Source of the DNA: Lachnospiraceae bacterium
GTDB lineage: Bacteria; Bacillota; Clostridia; Lachnospirales; Lachnospiraceae
Assembly: GCA_022510665.1 (NCBI GenBank)
Contig: JAFLSZ010000013.1
Span: 1-33,335, forward strand
Reading direction: 5' to 3'
DNA: 33,335 nt
Shown here piece after piece: positions 33,318 through 33,335 of this stretch. The notes below the pieces were generated by a model. That model saw nothing but the letters and a program-made list of their open reading frames with translations. It did not search any database and was not told the DNA's origin. Made by a program: the position numbers and the translations under genes. Position 1 is the first letter of the stretch; every line of letters starts with the position of its first letter.

Positions 33318-33335
33318 TTATTTTTGCATTTGTCC
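33318..33335 (+). repeat. Possible fragment of the palindromic repeat family at the window edge
   Basis: TTATTTTTGCATTTGTCC matches the reverse complement of 16586-16603 in copy B at 16 of 18 positions. The window ends here, so it may be the start of another copy. Positions 33292-33317 hold no recognisable feature. Confidence 0.35.

Noticed and set aside
1-33335. CRISPR array, tRNA, rRNA or prophage.
   Set aside because: No regularly spaced direct repeats, cloverleaf genes, rRNA-like segments, integrase or structural phage genes were seen.

Overview
The window looks like a chromosome segment from a Gram-positive anaerobe of the Clostridia, most likely Lachnospiraceae. The evidence is strong AGGAGG-type ribosome binding sites, GTG and TTG starts, sigma-A-like promoters, a TsaE-TsaB-RimI-TsaD set, a GH3 enzyme with reversed domains, and a flotillin/NfeD pair. 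Species cannot be assigned from sequence reading alone. Almost everything is on the + strand; the only clear minus-strand gene is the XRE regulator at the left edge. I see no rRNA, tRNA, CRISPR array, phage or plasmid genes.

Layout. (1) 49-3098: a minus-strand XRE regulator diverges from an NfeD-like/flotillin membrane operon. Both promoters carry the same palindrome, GTAAAT-N3-ATTTAC, placed exactly 3 nt downstream of each -10 box. This is the best regulatory signal in the window. (2) 3147-8983: a promoter, a short DUF2262-like remnant, then a Rad3/DinG-type helicase with an N-terminal PD-(D/E)xK nuclease-like domain, then two adjacent overlapping MutS-like ATPases that lack mismatch-recognition domains. 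(3) 9028-16399: xylulokinase, then a 1250-residue protein joining a GH127 beta-L-arabinofuranosidase domain, a basic linker, one membrane segment and a GH25 muramidase domain, then mutY and an ispF with an extra Cys-rich tail. (4) 16409-21779: a 252-bp MITE-like palindromic element with terminal inverted repeats and flanking direct repeats, a membrane nucleotide-sugar dehydratase/epimerase, another repeat copy, Tex and a YcxB-like protein. (5) 21812-26964: a tRNA and isoprenoid housekeeping cluster (tsaE, tsaB, rimI, a small Cys-rich protein, rnz, a membrane-anchored protein, tsaD, ispD). (6) 27046-33291: a reversed-order GH3 glycosidase and a hybrid histidine kinase with two tandem Cache sensor modules.

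The genes suggest a plant-glycan user: GH127 and GH3 would release pentoses and glucose, and XylB feeds xylulose into the pentose phosphate pathway. Genome-maintenance genes are spread through the window (helicase-nuclease, MutS-like pair, MutY). The most unusual items are the GH127-TM-GH25 fusion, the shared operator linking the XRE regulator to the flotillin operon, the MutS-like pair behind a helicase-nuclease, and the palindromic repeat family. In all three repeat copies the CTCAAG-type end lies 12-15 nt upstream of the -35 box of the next gene.
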